Source of the DNA: Moraxellaceae bacterium | GTDB lineage: Bacteria > Pseudomonadota > Gammaproteobacteria > Pseudomonadales > Moraxellaceae | NCBI GenBank assembly: GCA_029237815.1 | Contig: JAQZBP010000010.1 | Span: forward strand, 1-45,748 | Reading direction: 5' to 3' | DNA: 45,748 nucleotides | Part shown: in pieces, positions 10,205 through 22,733 of the stretch | Position numbering within the stretch: position 1 is the stretch's first letter | How the letters are laid out: each line of letters begins with the position of its first letter | Made by a program: the position numbers and the translations under genes | The notes under the pieces: generated by a model | The model's input: the letters and a program-made list of their open reading frames with translations, nothing else | Told to the model about the DNA's origin: nothing | Databases searched by the model: none

Positions 10205-11262
10205 GCCAGGTGAGCGGTCTCTCCCTAACGCTTGCTGATATCGCCGCGCGTCTCGGCGCCGAGCTGCGCGGCGACGGGGCGAGGGTGATTCGGGGTCTGC
10301 ATACGCTTGCGGCTGCAGGTCCCGAGCAGCTCAGCTTTCTCTCCAATCCGCTTTATCGCTCGGCCCTTCAGGGAACGCGGGCAGGGGCGGTGCTGCTGCG
10401 GCCCGAGGATGCCGTCGATTTCGACGGCGACGCCCTGTTGCTGGCCAACCCCTATGCGGGCTACGCCCAGCTGGCTGCCCTTTTTGACCGTACCCCCCGG
10501 CTTCCGGCCGGCATCCATCCGACGGCGGAAATTGGCAGCAATTGCCTGGTCGAGGCCGGTGCTGCTATCGGTCCGCACGTTGTCCTCGGCGACGATGTCG
10601 TGGTAGGGCAGGGCTCGATCATCGAGGCTGGAGCCGTGGTGCAGGCCCGGACCCGTATCGGCCGGGACTGTCGGATTCGCGCCAACGCGGTGGTTTACCA
10701 CGACTGCGTCATCGGCAATAGGGTAAACATCCATTCTGGCGCCATTATCGGCGGAGATGGCTTCGGTTTCGCCAATGATCGCGGGCGTTGGCGGAAAATT
10801 TCCCAGCTTGGACGGGTGGTGATCCACGATGACGTGGACATCGGCGCCAACACGACCGTAGATCGTGGTGCCCTTGATGACACCGTGATCCATGAGGGCG
10901 CGATCATCGACAACCTGGTGCAGATTGCCCATAACGTCGTGGTCGGTGCCCATACGGCCATCGCTGCCTGCTGCGGCGTTTCCGGGAGCACCCGGATCGG
11001 CTCGCACTGCGTGCTGGCAGGCGGAGTGGGGCTTGTCGGTCACATCGAGATTGCCGACAAGGTTCAGATCACCGGGATGACCATGGTGACGAAATCCATT
11101 ACCCAGCCAGGCAGCTATTCTTCCGGCACGGCGTTCGAGCCCAGCGAACGCTGGAAGAAGACGGCGGTCCGGGTCAGGCAACTGGATGACATGGCGCGCC
11201 GCTTGCGTCAGCTGGAGTCTGAGGTAGAGGCCCTGCGTCGGTCGGCGGATTCGCCAGACTGA
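10201..11262 (+). CDS. lpxD: UDP-3-O-(3-hydroxyacyl)glucosamine N-acyltransferase
   Basis: The third lipid A step: transfer of a 3-hydroxyacyl chain from ACP to the 2-amine of UDP-3-O-acyl-glucosamine. Left-handed beta-helix hexapeptide repeats run from about residue 105 to 290. The catalytic histidine region QIAHNVVVGAH contains His244, equivalent to E. coli His239. The C-terminal helix (RQLDDMARRLRQLESEVEALRR) is usual. The GTG at 10201 overlaps the skp stop (GTGA); a second GTG at 10210 is possible. The 353 residues are slightly longer than E. coli (341). Confidence 0.96.
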   Translation: MSQVSGLSLTLADIAARLGAELRGDGARVIRGLHTLAAAGPEQLSFLSNPLYRSALQGTRAGAVLLRPEDAVDFDGDALLLANPYAGYAQLAALFDRTPRLPAGIHPTAEIGSNCLVEAGAAIGPHVVLGDDVVVGQGSIIEAGAVVQARTRIGRDCRIRANAVVYHDCVIGNRVNIHSGAIIGGDGFGFANDRGRWRKISQLGRVVIHDDVDIGANTTVDRGALDDTVIHEGAIIDNLVQIAHNVVVGAHTAIAACCGVSGSTRIGSHCVLAGGVGLVGHIEIADKVQITGMTMVTKSITQPGSYSSGTAFEPSERWKKTAVRVRQLDDMARRLRQLESEVEALRRSADSPD

Positions 11263-11373
11263 TTGATTTTCCTGCTAAAAAGGCTGCATGAGGGCTGTCG
11301 AGTCCGTACAATTGCCCGGTTTTTGCGGCCGGCAATTTGACGCCGCCCGAAGCTGACACAAGGGCTGTACACC

Positions 11374-11811
11374 ATGATGGACATTCTTGAAATCCGCCAG
11401 TTCCTGCCGCATCGCTATCCGTTTTTGCTGGTGGATCGTGTGACTGATGTGCAGCCGGGCAAGCTGATTACGGGCTATAAGAACGTAAGTGCCAACGAGG
11501 AGTTCTTTACCGGACACTTTCCGGAAAAGCCCATCATGCCCGGGATGCTCATTCTCGAGGCCATGGCGCAGCTGGCCGGCATCCTGGGCTTCCACACGAC
11601 CGGCAAGCGTCCGGCCGATGGCTATATCTATCTTTTCGTAGGGGCGGACGATGTCCGCTTCAAGCGCCAGGTGGTCCCCGGCGATCGGCTGGACCTGTAT
11701 GCCGAGGCGGGCGCCTCAAGGCGTAATATCTACAAGTTCAGCTGCCGCGCCAGTGTGAATGGCGAGCTGGCGGCAAGTGCAGAAATCCTCGTCGCGGAAC
11801 AACTGGTCTGA
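11374..11811 (+). CDS. fabZ: (3R)-hydroxyacyl-ACP dehydratase FabZ
   Basis: Dehydrates 3-hydroxyacyl-ACP to trans-2-enoyl-ACP in fatty acid elongation and competes with LpxA/LpxD for 3-hydroxyacyl-ACP. The hot-dog fold signature [20 protein letters not shown] carries catalytic His48 and Glu62, and [13 protein letters not shown] is the typical N-terminus. The length is 145 residues. AAGGG lies 9 bases before the ATG; a second ATG follows at 11377. It lies 111 bases from lpxD, the largest gap within the lpx run, so a local promoter is possible, but none is clear. Confidence 0.97.
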   Translation: MMDILEIRQFLPHRYPFLLVDRVTDVQPGKLITGYKNVSANEEFFTGHFPEKPIMPGMLILEAMAQLAGILGFHTTGKRPADGYIYLFVGADDVRFKRQVVPGDRLDLYAEAGASRRNIYKFSCRASVNGELAASAEILVAEQLV

Positions 11812-11833
11812 ACACGCAGCTATCGGGGGCACC

Positions 11834-12604
11834 ATGATCCATTCCACAGCGATTATCGATCCGGCGGCGCGTCTGGCCGCTGACGTGGAGGTCGGCGCCT
11901 ACAGCATCATTGGCGCCGATGTCGAAATCGGGGCGGGCACCGTCGTCGGCCCCCACGTCGTCATCAAGGGGCCGACCACGATCGGCGAGCGCAACCGCAT
12001 ATTCCAGTTTGCCTCTGTCGGTGAGGAATGCCAGGACAAGAAGTACCGCGGTGAGCCGACACGCCTGGAAATCGGAGACGACAACGTCATCCGTGAATAC
12101 TGCAACATCCACCGCGGGACGGTGCAGGACCAGAGCCTGACCCGCATCGGCAGCCGTAACCTGCTCATGACCAGCGTGCACATCGCGCATGACTGCATTA
12201 TCGGTGATGACAACATCATCGCCTCGGGGTCCGGCGTCGCCGGCCACGTTCATATCGGCAACCACGTCATCCTCGGTGGCATGACCGGCATCCACCAGTT
12301 CTGCCGCATCGGTTCATTCTCGATGGCTGCGGGCTGCAGCCTCGTGGTGAAGGACATTCCCGCCTATGTCATGGTTGGGGGAAATCCCGCCTCCGCCTAC
12401 GGCATGAACTTTGAAGGCATGCGCCGTCGCGGCTGGACGCCCGAGACCATCAATGCCCTGAAGCGCGCCTATCGCATCGTGTATCGCGACAGCCTTACGC
12501 TCGAGGTGGCGATAGTCGAGGCGGAAAAGCTCGTGGCCGAATGCCCCGAAGTGCAGCTCTTCATCGACTCCCTCAAGGCATCCACGCGCGGCATCGTGCG
12601 CTGA
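11834..12604 (+). CDS. lpxA: UDP-N-acetylglucosamine O-acyltransferase
   Basis: The first lipid A step: a 3-hydroxyacyl chain is moved from ACP to the 3-OH of UDP-GlcNAc in the cytoplasm. The 256 residues (E. coli 262) form a hexapeptide-repeat beta helix. IAHDC carries the catalytic base His119 (E. coli His125), and HQF is at 154-156. The acyl-chain ruler position equivalent to E. coli Gly173 is Gly167 (in MAAGCS), which by family knowledge favours a longer chain than the Met-type ruler of P. aeruginosa; this is an inference. The frame is open upstream into fabZ, but ATG 11834 gives the standard N-terminus (MIHSTAIIDP). Confidence 0.97.
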   Translation: MIHSTAIIDPAARLAADVEVGAYSIIGADVEIGAGTVVGPHVVIKGPTTIGERNRIFQFASVGEECQDKKYRGEPTRLEIGDDNVIREYCNIHRGTVQDQSLTRIGSRNLLMTSVHIAHDCIIGDDNIIASGSGVAGHVHIGNHVILGGMTGIHQFCRIGSFSMAAGCSLVVKDIPAYVMVGGNPASAYGMNFEGMRRRGWTPETINALKRAYRIVYRDSLTLEVAIVEAEKLVAECPEVQLFIDSLKASTRGIVR

Positions 12605-12609
12605 TCGCC

Positions 12610-13788
12610 ATGCCGTCCGGCCCGGGCAAGCCCCTGAAAATTGGTATCGTGGCCGGGGAGGTGTCCGGCGACACGCTCGGGGCGGGTCTTATCCGCGAGC
12701 TGAAAGCACGCTATCCCGATGCCGAGTTCTTCGGTATCTGTGGATCCCAGATGGAAGCACAGGGTGGTAAATCGCTCTTTCCCATGGAGCGGCTTTCGGT
12801 CATGGGCCTCGTCGAGGTCCTCGGGCGCTTGCGCGAGCTGTTTGCCATCCGTGATGAACTCGTCCGCAAATTCACCGAAGACCCGATCGATCTCTACATC
12901 GGCATCGATGCACCGGACTTCAATCTTCGCCTTTCCGCGCTTCTCAAGGCGGTCGGCATTCCCACCGTCCAGTACGTGAGCCCCTCGGTCTGGGCATGGC
13001 GCCAAGGGCGAATCGAAGGCATCCGTCGCAGCATCGATCTCGTGCTTTGTCTCCTGCCGTTCGAGCGGCAGTTCTATGTGGACCATGGTGTTGGCGCCGA
13101 ATTTGTCGGCCATCCGCTGGCGGATTCCCTGCCTGTTGCCAACGATACGGCTGCGCTGCGTGGGCAACTGGGCCTGGAGCCTGGCGCGGAGTACATCGCG
13201 CTGCTGCCGGGCAGCCGCGGCGGCGAGGTCAGCCGCATCGCGCCGGGCATGTTCGCCGCAGCGAAGCTGATCCGCGAGCGCCGTCCGCAGGCAAAGTTCA
13301 TCATTCCGGCAATCAATTCAGCTCGGCGCGCCGACATCGAGGGGCATCTGGCCGCCGCAGGCCTCGAGGCCCGGGTTTTCGATGCCGGGCTCGGTGCCGG
13401 GGTCGGCCGCATGGTCATGGGCGCAGCGGATGTGGTGGTGCTGGCGTCCGGTACCGCCACGCTGGAGGCCATGCTCCTGAAGAAGCCCATGGTCGTGGCG
13501 TACCAGTTGCACTGGCTTACCTTCCTGATCGCGCGCCTTCTGGTGAAGACGCCCTACGTCAGCTTGCCCAACCTGCTGGCCGGGGAGGAATTGGTGCCGG
13601 AGCTGATCCAGCATGCGGCGACGCCGTCGTCGATCGCCGCGGAGACACTGCGCTGGCTCGAGGATGCCGGCTATCGTGAAAGCCGCCTGCGTCACTTCGC
13701 CGGCCTGCACGAGAAGCTGCGGCAGAATGCCGACGTAAAGGCAGCCGACGCGATCGTGCAGTTGCTGCAAGCAAAAAGGGCCGGCTGA
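12610..13788 (+). CDS. lpxB: Lipid-A-disaccharide synthase
   Basis: A glycosyltransferase that condenses UDP-2,3-diacylglucosamine with lipid X to the lipid A disaccharide at the inner membrane. The 392 residues resemble E. coli LpxB (382). [11 protein letters not shown] is near the N-terminus, then GIDAPDFN, the [13 protein letters not shown] block, FVGHPLAD and [10 protein letters not shown], all typical of family GT19. ATG 12610 starts 5 bases after the lpxA stop; an in-frame start inside lpxA was rejected. The stop shares a base with the rnhB start. Confidence 0.96.
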   Translation: MPSGPGKPLKIGIVAGEVSGDTLGAGLIRELKARYPDAEFFGICGSQMEAQGGKSLFPMERLSVMGLVEVLGRLRELFAIRDELVRKFTEDPIDLYIGIDAPDFNLRLSALLKAVGIPTVQYVSPSVWAWRQGRIEGIRRSIDLVLCLLPFERQFYVDHGVGAEFVGHPLADSLPVANDTAALRGQLGLEPGAEYIALLPGSRGGEVSRIAPGMFAAAKLIRERRPQAKFIIPAINSARRADIEGHLAAAGLEARVFDAGLGAGVGRMVMGAADVVVLASGTATLEAMLLKKPMVVAYQLHWLTFLIARLLVKTPYVSLPNLLAGEELVPELIQHAATPSSIAAETLRWLEDAGYRESRLRHFAGLHEKLRQNADVKAADAIVQLLQAKRAG

Positions 13789-14425
13789 TGGCGATTTCTC
13801 GAGCACCGGACGACCTGTTTCCCCCGCTGCCCGATCTGGCGGGACTGCTCGTGGCCGGGGTCGACGAGGTCGGTCGTGGCCCGCTGGTGGGGGCCGTCGT
13901 GACGGCCGCCGTGATCCTCGATCCGGCACGGCCCATCCAGGGGCTGGCGGACTCCAAGGTGCTGACCGAGAAGCGCCGCCTCGCGCTGGCGGAGGAGATT
14001 CGCGAGAAGGCACTGTGCTTTGCGCTGGGACGCGCCGAGCCGGAAGAGATCGATACCCTGAACATTTTGCAGGCCAGCCTGCTTGCCATGCAGCGCGCCG
14101 TGGCGGCGCTCGCGATCGTGCCCCAGCATGTGCTGGTTGACGGCAACCGTGCGCCGAAATTCGCCTGTGCGGCCACAGCGGTCGTGAAGGGCGACGCCCG
14201 CGTTCCTGCCATCAGCGCCGCCAGCATTCTCGCCAAGGTGCAACGCGACGCCGAGATGGCGGCGCTGCATGAACTTTATCCGCAGTACGGGTTCGGCCGG
14301 CACAAGGGCTACCCGACTGCCGAACACTTTGCCGCGTTGCAGGCGCATGGCCCGATTGCCGGGCACCGCCGCTCCTTTGCGCCGGTGCGAGAGGCCCTTG
14401 CGCTGCGCCTGGCTGGAGAGTCCTC

Positions 14426-14429
<4 letters not shown>
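13788..14429 (+). CDS. rnhB: Ribonuclease HII
   Basis: Cleaves the RNA strand of RNA-DNA hybrids and single ribonucleotides misincorporated in DNA. Catalytic acidic residues are visible: Asp26 and Glu27 in [12 protein letters not shown], Asp118 in VLVDGNR and Asp154 in [19 protein letters not shown] is the conserved C-terminal motif. The 213 residues are normal. The ATG overlaps the lpxB stop by one base, and the stop overlaps the dnaE start by four (ATGA), indicating translational coupling. Confidence 0.96.
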
Positions 14430-17902
<3,473 letters not shown>

Positions 17903-17953
17903 GGCCATTCCCGGCGGTTGCCGGGCTTGCGCCAGAAATCAGCCGATGGCCGG

Positions 17954-17983
17954 TTCACGTCCCTGTTCAGGGGCGGTTAGACT
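17954..17983 (+). promoter_or_regulatory. Possible promoter for accA
   Basis: TTCACG (17954-17959), an 18-base spacer, then TAGACT (17978-17983), 50 bases before the accA start. Both boxes match the sigma-70 consensus at only 4 of 6 positions, so this is a weak call. A small CCCGGC/GCCGGG hairpin (17910-17925) lies between it and dnaE. Confidence 0.3.
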
Positions 17984-18032
17984 CTCCGGCAGCAAACGGA
18001 CCGGGCGGAGCCCGGACAGACAGGATGGAAGC

Positions 18033-19007
18033 ATGAATCCGAACTACCTGGATTTTGAGCAGCCGATCGCCGAACTCGAAGCCAAGATCGAGGGCCTCCG
18101 GCTGGTGGGCTCGGGGACCGGGCTCAATATCGAAGAAGAAATCGTGCGCCTGCAGGACAAGAGCCTGCGGCTGACCGAGGAGATCTTCTCGAACCTCACC
18201 GCCTGGCAGGTGTCGCAGCTGGCGCGGCATCCACGCCGCCCCTACATGCTTGACTACATCGAGCGCATCTTCACCGACTTTGACGAGCTGCATGGTGACC
18301 GCGTGTTCGGCGACGATCCCGCGATCGTGGGTGGCCCGGCGCGCCTGCAGGGCGAGGCCGTCATGGTGATCGGCCACCAGAAGGGCCGTGACGTGAAGGA
18401 GAAGGTGCGGCGCAACTTCGGTATGCCGAAGCCGGAAGGTTACCGCAAGGCACTGCGCCTGATGGAGATGGCCGAGCGCTTCAAGATGCCCATCCTCACC
18501 TTCATCGATACGCCTGGCGCCTATCCCGGCATCGATGCTGAGGAGCGTGGACAGTCCGAGGCCATCGCCCGCAACCTTGCCGTGATGTCCCGCCTTCAGG
18601 TACCTATCGTCTCGACCGTAATCGGCGAGGGCGGCTCCGGCGGCGCGCTGGCCATTGGCGTGGGCGACAGCCTGCTCATGCTGCAGTACAGCACTTACTC
18701 CGTCATTTCCCCTGAAGGCTGCGCCTCCATCCTCTGGAAGACTTCCGACAAGGCGCCCGAAGCCGCTGAGGCCATGGGGCTTACGGCCGAGCGACTGAAG
18801 ACCCTGGGCTTTGTCGACGAGCTGGTCAAGGAGCCCCTTGGCGGCGCCCATCGCGATTTCGACGTCATGTCGGATAGCCTGCGCAAGGCGCTGATACGCC
18901 AGCTCAAGAAGCTGCGCGCGATGGACACGACAGTATTGCTGAATCGCCGCTACGAACGCCTGATGAATTACGGCACCGCCACCTCGGCCGAAACGGGCGA
19001 GGCCTGA
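18033..19007 (+). CDS. accA: Acetyl-CoA carboxylase carboxyltransferase subunit alpha
   Basis: With AccD, AccA transfers the carboxyl group from carboxybiotin to acetyl-CoA, giving malonyl-CoA for fatty acid synthesis. The 324 residues (E. coli 319) begin [23 protein letters not shown]. The crotonase-like core has [54 protein letters not shown] and [17 protein letters not shown]. The ATG at 18033 follows AGGATGGAA; the upstream frame extension lies in noncoding sequence after dnaE. A terminator follows directly. Confidence 0.97.
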   Translation: MNPNYLDFEQPIAELEAKIEGLRLVGSGTGLNIEEEIVRLQDKSLRLTEEIFSNLTAWQVSQLARHPRRPYMLDYIERIFTDFDELHGDRVFGDDPAIVGGPARLQGEAVMVIGHQKGRDVKEKVRRNFGMPKPEGYRKALRLMEMAERFKMPILTFIDTPGAYPGIDAEERGQSEAIARNLAVMSRLQVPIVSTVIGEGGSGGALAIGVGDSLLMLQYSTYSVISPEGCASILWKTSDKAPEAAEAMGLTAERLKTLGFVDELVKEPLGGAHRDFDVMSDSLRKALIRQLKKLRAMDTTVLLNRRYERLMNYGTATSAETGEA

Positions 19008-19013
19008 ACCAGA

Positions 19014-19041
19014 AAAGCGCCGGCGATTGCCGGCGTTTTTT
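19014..19041 (+). terminator. Rho-independent terminator after accA
   Basis: The stem CGCCGGC / GCCGGCG (19018-19024 with 19029-19035) with a GATT loop is followed by six T, about 10 bases past the accA stop. Confidence 0.85.
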
Positions 19042-19079
19042 CTGGCATTGCCCCATCCCTGCCACGACTTCTGCGCCCC

Positions 19080-20405
19080 ATGCCTGAACGAGCACTGCGG
19101 AAATTTCTCGAAGAGCATCTGCCTGCGAACCCGGATGTGCGGGGGCTCGTGGTCGCCTTTTCCGGCGGCCTGGATTCCTCGGTGCTGTTGCATGCGCTGC
19201 TTCCGGTGGCGGAGGAGTTCGCCATGCCGGTGCGGGCAATCCACGTTCACCATGGCCTGAGCCCGAATGCCGACGCCTGGGCGGCGCATGCAAGGCACTT
19301 CTGTGCCGATTGCCGCGTCGCGCTCGAGGTACTGCATGTGCAGGTGCCCCAGGCCGCCAGCCTGGAAGCCAGCGCTCGCCGCGCACGCTACGAGGCATTC
19401 ACAGGCGCGCTGCAGCCTGGCGAGGCATTGCTGATGGCACAGCATCGCGACGACCAGGCCGAGACTTTTCTGTTTCGCCTGCTGCGCGGCGCCGGCGTGA
19501 CCGGATTGGCCGCGATGCGGCCCCAGCGAATGCTGGAGCTGGCGCAGGGAGGGCATGCGCCGCAGTGGCGTCCCTTCCTCGGCATGTCGCGTACGAGCCT
19601 GGAGCACCATGCGGAAGCCCGCGGGATCAAGTGGATTGAAGACGAGTCCAACCAGGCGCTACGGCATGCCCGCAATTTCCTGCGTCATGAGGTGATTCCC
19701 CTGCTGGAGACGCGTTGGCCGGCTGCCCGGCAGGTCATGGCCGCCACCGCAGCCCGCATGGGTGAGGCTGATGCCTTGCTTCGGGAATACGCAATACTGC
19801 TGGGGGAGGGCTGCATTGATATGGAAGGCCGCGTGTCGCTGCCGGCATTCAGCAAGCTCTCCCTGCCACAGCAGCGTCTGGTCCTGCGGCACTGGTTGCA
19901 GGGGCGGGGGTTCCTGATGCCCCCCGAGGCGGTCCTTGAACAGATCCAGCGCAAGCTGATTCCGGCCCGGCAGGATGCGGCCCCGGTTGTCATCTGCGGC
20001 GATGGTGAAATCCGCCGCCATCGCGACCATCTTCATGCCCTGAAGCCGCTGTCGGACATTCCGGATGCCTGGGAGGCGGAGTGGGATGGCAGGCAGCCTC
20101 TGCAACTGCCGGATGGCCGGCTCCTGCATCTGGAGCAGGGTACGAGGCCGAAGTGTGTCTGGCGTGTCCGCTTCCGACGTGGAGGCGAGCGCTTTCGCCC
20201 GGCCGAGGGGCGTCCCACTCGGGACCTGAAGAATTTTCTGCAGGAGTCTGCCATTCCGCCCTGGCAACGAGCACGGCTACCGCTGGTATTCGATGGTGAA
20301 GAGCTGGTAGCCGTCGCCGGGCTGGTGGCGCCGGGGCTTGAGAAGCGGCTTCGCTTCCGGATCGAGGTGCCGGAGCATTCCCCCCGCGTAAAAGATCGCC
20401 AATAA
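19080..20405 (+). CDS. tilS: tRNA(Ile)-lysidine synthetase
   Basis: Modifies cytidine 34 of tRNA-Ile(CAU) to lysidine, so the tRNA reads AUA and accepts isoleucine. The PP-loop ATPase motif SGGLDSS is at 28-34, and HHGLSPNAD and AQHRDDQAETFLFRLLRGAG follow, as in the family. The C-terminal domain contains RFRPAEGRPTRDLKNFLQESAIPPWQRARLPLV, characteristic of proteobacterial TilS. The 441 residues are usual (E. coli 432). It starts 38 bases after the accA terminator with no obvious strong ribosome-binding site, so read-through or a weak local promoter must supply it. Its stop codon lies inside the following terminator stem. Confidence 0.95.
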   Translation: MPERALRKFLEEHLPANPDVRGLVVAFSGGLDSSVLLHALLPVAEEFAMPVRAIHVHHGLSPNADAWAAHARHFCADCRVALEVLHVQVPQAASLEASARRARYEAFTGALQPGEALLMAQHRDDQAETFLFRLLRGAGVTGLAAMRPQRMLELAQGGHAPQWRPFLGMSRTSLEHHAEARGIKWIEDESNQALRHARNFLRHEVIPLLETRWPAARQVMAATAARMGEADALLREYAILLGEGCIDMEGRVSLPAFSKLSLPQQRLVLRHWLQGRGFLMPPEAVLEQIQRKLIPARQDAAPVVICGDGEIRRHRDHLHALKPLSDIPDAWEAEWDGRQPLQLPDGRLLHLEQGTRPKCVWRVRFRRGGERFRPAEGRPTRDLKNFLQESAIPPWQRARLPLVFDGEELVAVAGLVAPGLEKRLRFRIEVPEHSPRVKDRQ

Positions 20406-20433
20406 AAAAGCCGCATCAAGCGGCTTTTTTATT
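20401..20433. terminator. Bidirectional terminator between tilS and fabB
   Basis: A perfect 14-base-pair stem (AATAAAAAAGCCGC / GCGGCTTTTTTATT) with an ATCAA loop. The T-tracts in both orientations serve the convergent tilS and fabB transcripts. The tilS stop codon (TAA, 20403-20405) is part of the 5' arm. Confidence 0.9.
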
Positions 20434-20464
20434 GGGCGGGCAGTACCGGCCTTTTTGCTCGCGC

Positions 20465-21676
20465 TCAGACCTTGCGCATGATCAGTGAGGCATTGGTACC
20501 GCCAAAGCCGAAGCTGTTGGACATGACAGTACGCAGGCCGGCACCACTGATGGTTTCACGCACGATGGGCATGCCTTCCGCCTCGGGGTCGAGTGTCTGG
20601 ATGTTGGCCGAGCCGGCGATGAAGTCACCTTCCAGCATCAGCAGGCAGTAGATGGCTTCGTGCACGCCGGCAGCGCCCAGCGAGTGGCCGGACAGGGATT
20701 TGGTGGAGCTCACCTTCGGCATGTTGGCGCCGAACACCTGGCGGGCGGCGCGCAATTCCATGATGTCGCCAGCTGGCGTCGAAGTGCCGTGCGCATTCAG
20801 GTAATCGACAGGGCCTTCCACCGTGGAAAGGGCGACCTGCATGCAGCGGATGGCGCCTTCGCCGCTCGGGGCGACCATGTCCTGGCCATCACTGGAGGCG
20901 CCGTAGCCGATGATTTCGGCATAGATCTTCGCGCCGCGCTTGATCGCGTGCTCGTAATCCTCCAGTACCAGCATGCCGCCGCCGCCGGCGATGACGAAGC
21001 CGTCGCGGTTGGCGTCGTAGGCGCGCGATGCGATCTCCGGCGTGGCGTTGTATTTGCTGCTCATGGCGCCCATGGCATCGAAGAGGCAGGAGAGGGTCCA
21101 GTGCTCTTCTTCGCCGCCGCCGGCAAACATCACGTCCTGCTTGCCGAGCTGGATCTGCTCGGCAGCGCTGCCGATGCAGTGGGCGCTGGTGGCGCAGGCG
21201 GACGAGATCGAGAAGTTGATGCCCTTGATGCTGAAGGCCGTGCAGAGGTTGGCGGAAACCGTGCTGCCCATGCAGCGCGGGACCATATAAGGACCGACGC
21301 GCTTGACGCCCTTGTTGCGGGCAATGTCGGCCGCGTCGACGAGGTTGGCCGTGGAGGCGCCACCCGAGCCGGCAATCAGGCCGGTGCGCGGGTGGGACAC
21401 CAGGTCGGCAGAAAGGCCGGCATCGTCAATGGCCTGCTGCATCGCCACGTAGGCGTACGCGGCAGCGTCGCCCATGAAGCGCTTGTCCTTGCGGTCGATC
21501 AGCGTGTCGAGGTCGATATCCGGGCGACCGCTGACCTGGCTGCGGAAGCCCATCTCGGCATAGACCGGGTTGGCGCGAATTCCAGAGCGCATCTGGCGCA
21601 GGTTCTCGCTTACGCGCTGCTTGTTGTTACCCAGGCTGGAGACGATGCCAAGGCCGGTGATTACTACACGTCGCAT
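20465..21676 (-). CDS. fabB: 3-oxoacyl-ACP synthase I (beta-ketoacyl-ACP synthase I)
   Basis: A condensing enzyme of fatty acid elongation, needed with FabA for unsaturated chains. The 403 residues match the family. The active-site cysteine is Cys161 in [12 protein letters not shown], and the catalytic histidines lie in [11 protein letters not shown] and [25 protein letters not shown] is at the C-terminus. GAGGG lies 7 bases before the ATG. It lies 121 bases downstream of fabA on the same strand, the classical fabA-fabB operon of Pseudomonas-type bacteria. Confidence 0.97.
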   Translation of the reverse strand: MRRVVITGLGIVSSLGNNKQRVSENLRQMRSGIRANPVYAEMGFRSQVSGRPDIDLDTLIDRKDKRFMGDAAAYAYVAMQQAIDDAGLSADLVSHPRTGLIAGSGGASTANLVDAADIARNKGVKRVGPYMVPRCMGSTVSANLCTAFSIKGINFSISSACATSAHCIGSAAEQIQLGKQDVMFAGGGEEEHWTLSCLFDAMGAMSSKYNATPEIASRAYDANRDGFVIAGGGGMLVLEDYEHAIKRGAKIYAEIIGYGASSDGQDMVAPSGEGAIRCMQVALSTVEGPVDYLNAHGTSTPAGDIMELRAARQVFGANMPKVSSTKSLSGHSLGAAGVHEAIYCLLMLEGDFIAGSANIQTLDPEAEGMPIVRETISGAGLRTVMSNSFGFGGTNASLIMRKV

Positions 21677-21797
21677 GACGTTACCCTCGTGTATTTCAGC
21701 TTCCTGCTGTCAAGATGAGCCGGCGGTGCCGGTTTGTGTTGCCATCCAGTGGCGTGCCTTGAGGGTGGGCCCGTGGTGACGAGCGCCCACCGGCAGG

Positions 21798-22310
21798 CTA
21801 GAAATCCTCGGTACTGGTGAAGAGACCGCAACGCAGGTCGTGGGCGGTGTAGATTTCGCGGTCGTCGACATACATGCTGGCGTCGGCAATGCCGAGGACG
21901 AGCTTGCGCTCGACAACCCGCTTGATGTGCAGGTGATAAGTCACTTTCTGGTGGCGCGGCAGCACCTGACCGAAGAATTTGACCTCGCCACAGCCAAGGG
22001 CTCGTCCGCGGCCGGGGTTACCGCGCCAGCCGAGCCAGAAGCCGAGCAACTGCCACATGGCATCGAGGCCCAGGCAGCCGGGCATGACAGGATCGGTTTC
22101 GAAATGGCAGCCGAAGAACCAGAGGTCAGGGCGGATATCGAGCTCGGCGATCACTTCGCCCTTGCCGAAGTTCCCGCCCTCGTCGCTGATGGTCGTGACC
22201 CGGTCCATCATCAGCATGTTCGGCAGCGGAAGTCGGGCGTTGCCGGGGCCGAACAGGTCGCCATGGCCACAGGCCAGAAGGTCGTCACGGGTGAAGGAGT
22301 GCTTGCGCAT
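21798..22310 (-). CDS. fabA: 3-hydroxydecanoyl-ACP dehydratase/isomerase FabA
   Basis: A bifunctional enzyme that dehydrates 3-hydroxydecanoyl-ACP and isomerises trans-2- to cis-3-decenoyl-ACP, introducing the double bond of unsaturated fatty acids without oxygen. The 170 residues carry catalytic His69 and Asp83 in [21 protein letters not shown] (E. coli His70 and Asp84). AAGGA precedes the ATG by 9 bases. It is first in the fabA-fabB pair and divergent from ccmF. A FabR/DesT-type operator would be expected upstream, but I could not identify one with confidence. Confidence 0.98.
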   Translation of the reverse strand: MRKHSFTRDDLLACGHGDLFGPGNARLPLPNMLMMDRVTTISDEGGNFGKGEVIAELDIRPDLWFFGCHFETDPVMPGCLGLDAMWQLLGFWLGWRGNPGRGRALGCGEVKFFGQVLPRHQKVTYHLHIKRVVERKLVLGIADASMYVDDREIYTAHDLRCGLFTSTEDF

Positions 22311-22733
22311 TTAAAACTGTCCTTGCAAGTAAAGGCAGAGCGTCGGAGGCGGCCTGGTTTGGAGTTTTTTTTCTGCCGCGCGGGTGCCGCGAGAGTGGCA
22401 CGATTCTAACAGCGCCAACATGACGGTCTTGAGGCACTGCTCCAGAACATGTTTCCAAATGTGTAGGGCGCGGCGACGGCCCGCAGGACTTTGAACGTTC
22501 TGTAACTGGACATGCCGTAAGCCCTGCGTATGATGGCGCCGGCCTTGTACGAAGGACGGGTGTATCTCGCGTCATATCCGGCAGTTTCCAGGGGTTTCGT
22601 GGCGTCTGCCGTGGCGGCGTCATCCTTTGTATAAGGCGTGTGGCACTCCGGGTGCCGGCGGCGCTACGCGCTCCGGACTGGCTGTGCATCAAGCCCCTGC
22701 ATTGCGTAGGGGCCCTACCGATCGGAGTCCCAG
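22311..22733. other. Divergent intergenic region fabA / ccmF
   Basis: 423 bases with no supported gene. On the minus strand a TAGAAT box lies about 95 bases before fabA without a good -35. On the plus strand there is a better promoter candidate for ccmF (separate entry). A small hairpin-forming stretch (GCCCCT ... AGGGGC, about 22694-22714) lies just ahead of ccmF. Confidence 0.6.
22507..22534 (+). promoter_or_regulatory. Candidate sigma-70 promoter for ccmFGHI
   Basis: TGGACA (22507-22512), a 16-base spacer and TATGAT (22529-22534); each box matches the consensus at 5 of 6 positions. It would leave a leader of nearly 200 bases before ccmF. Confidence 0.5.
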
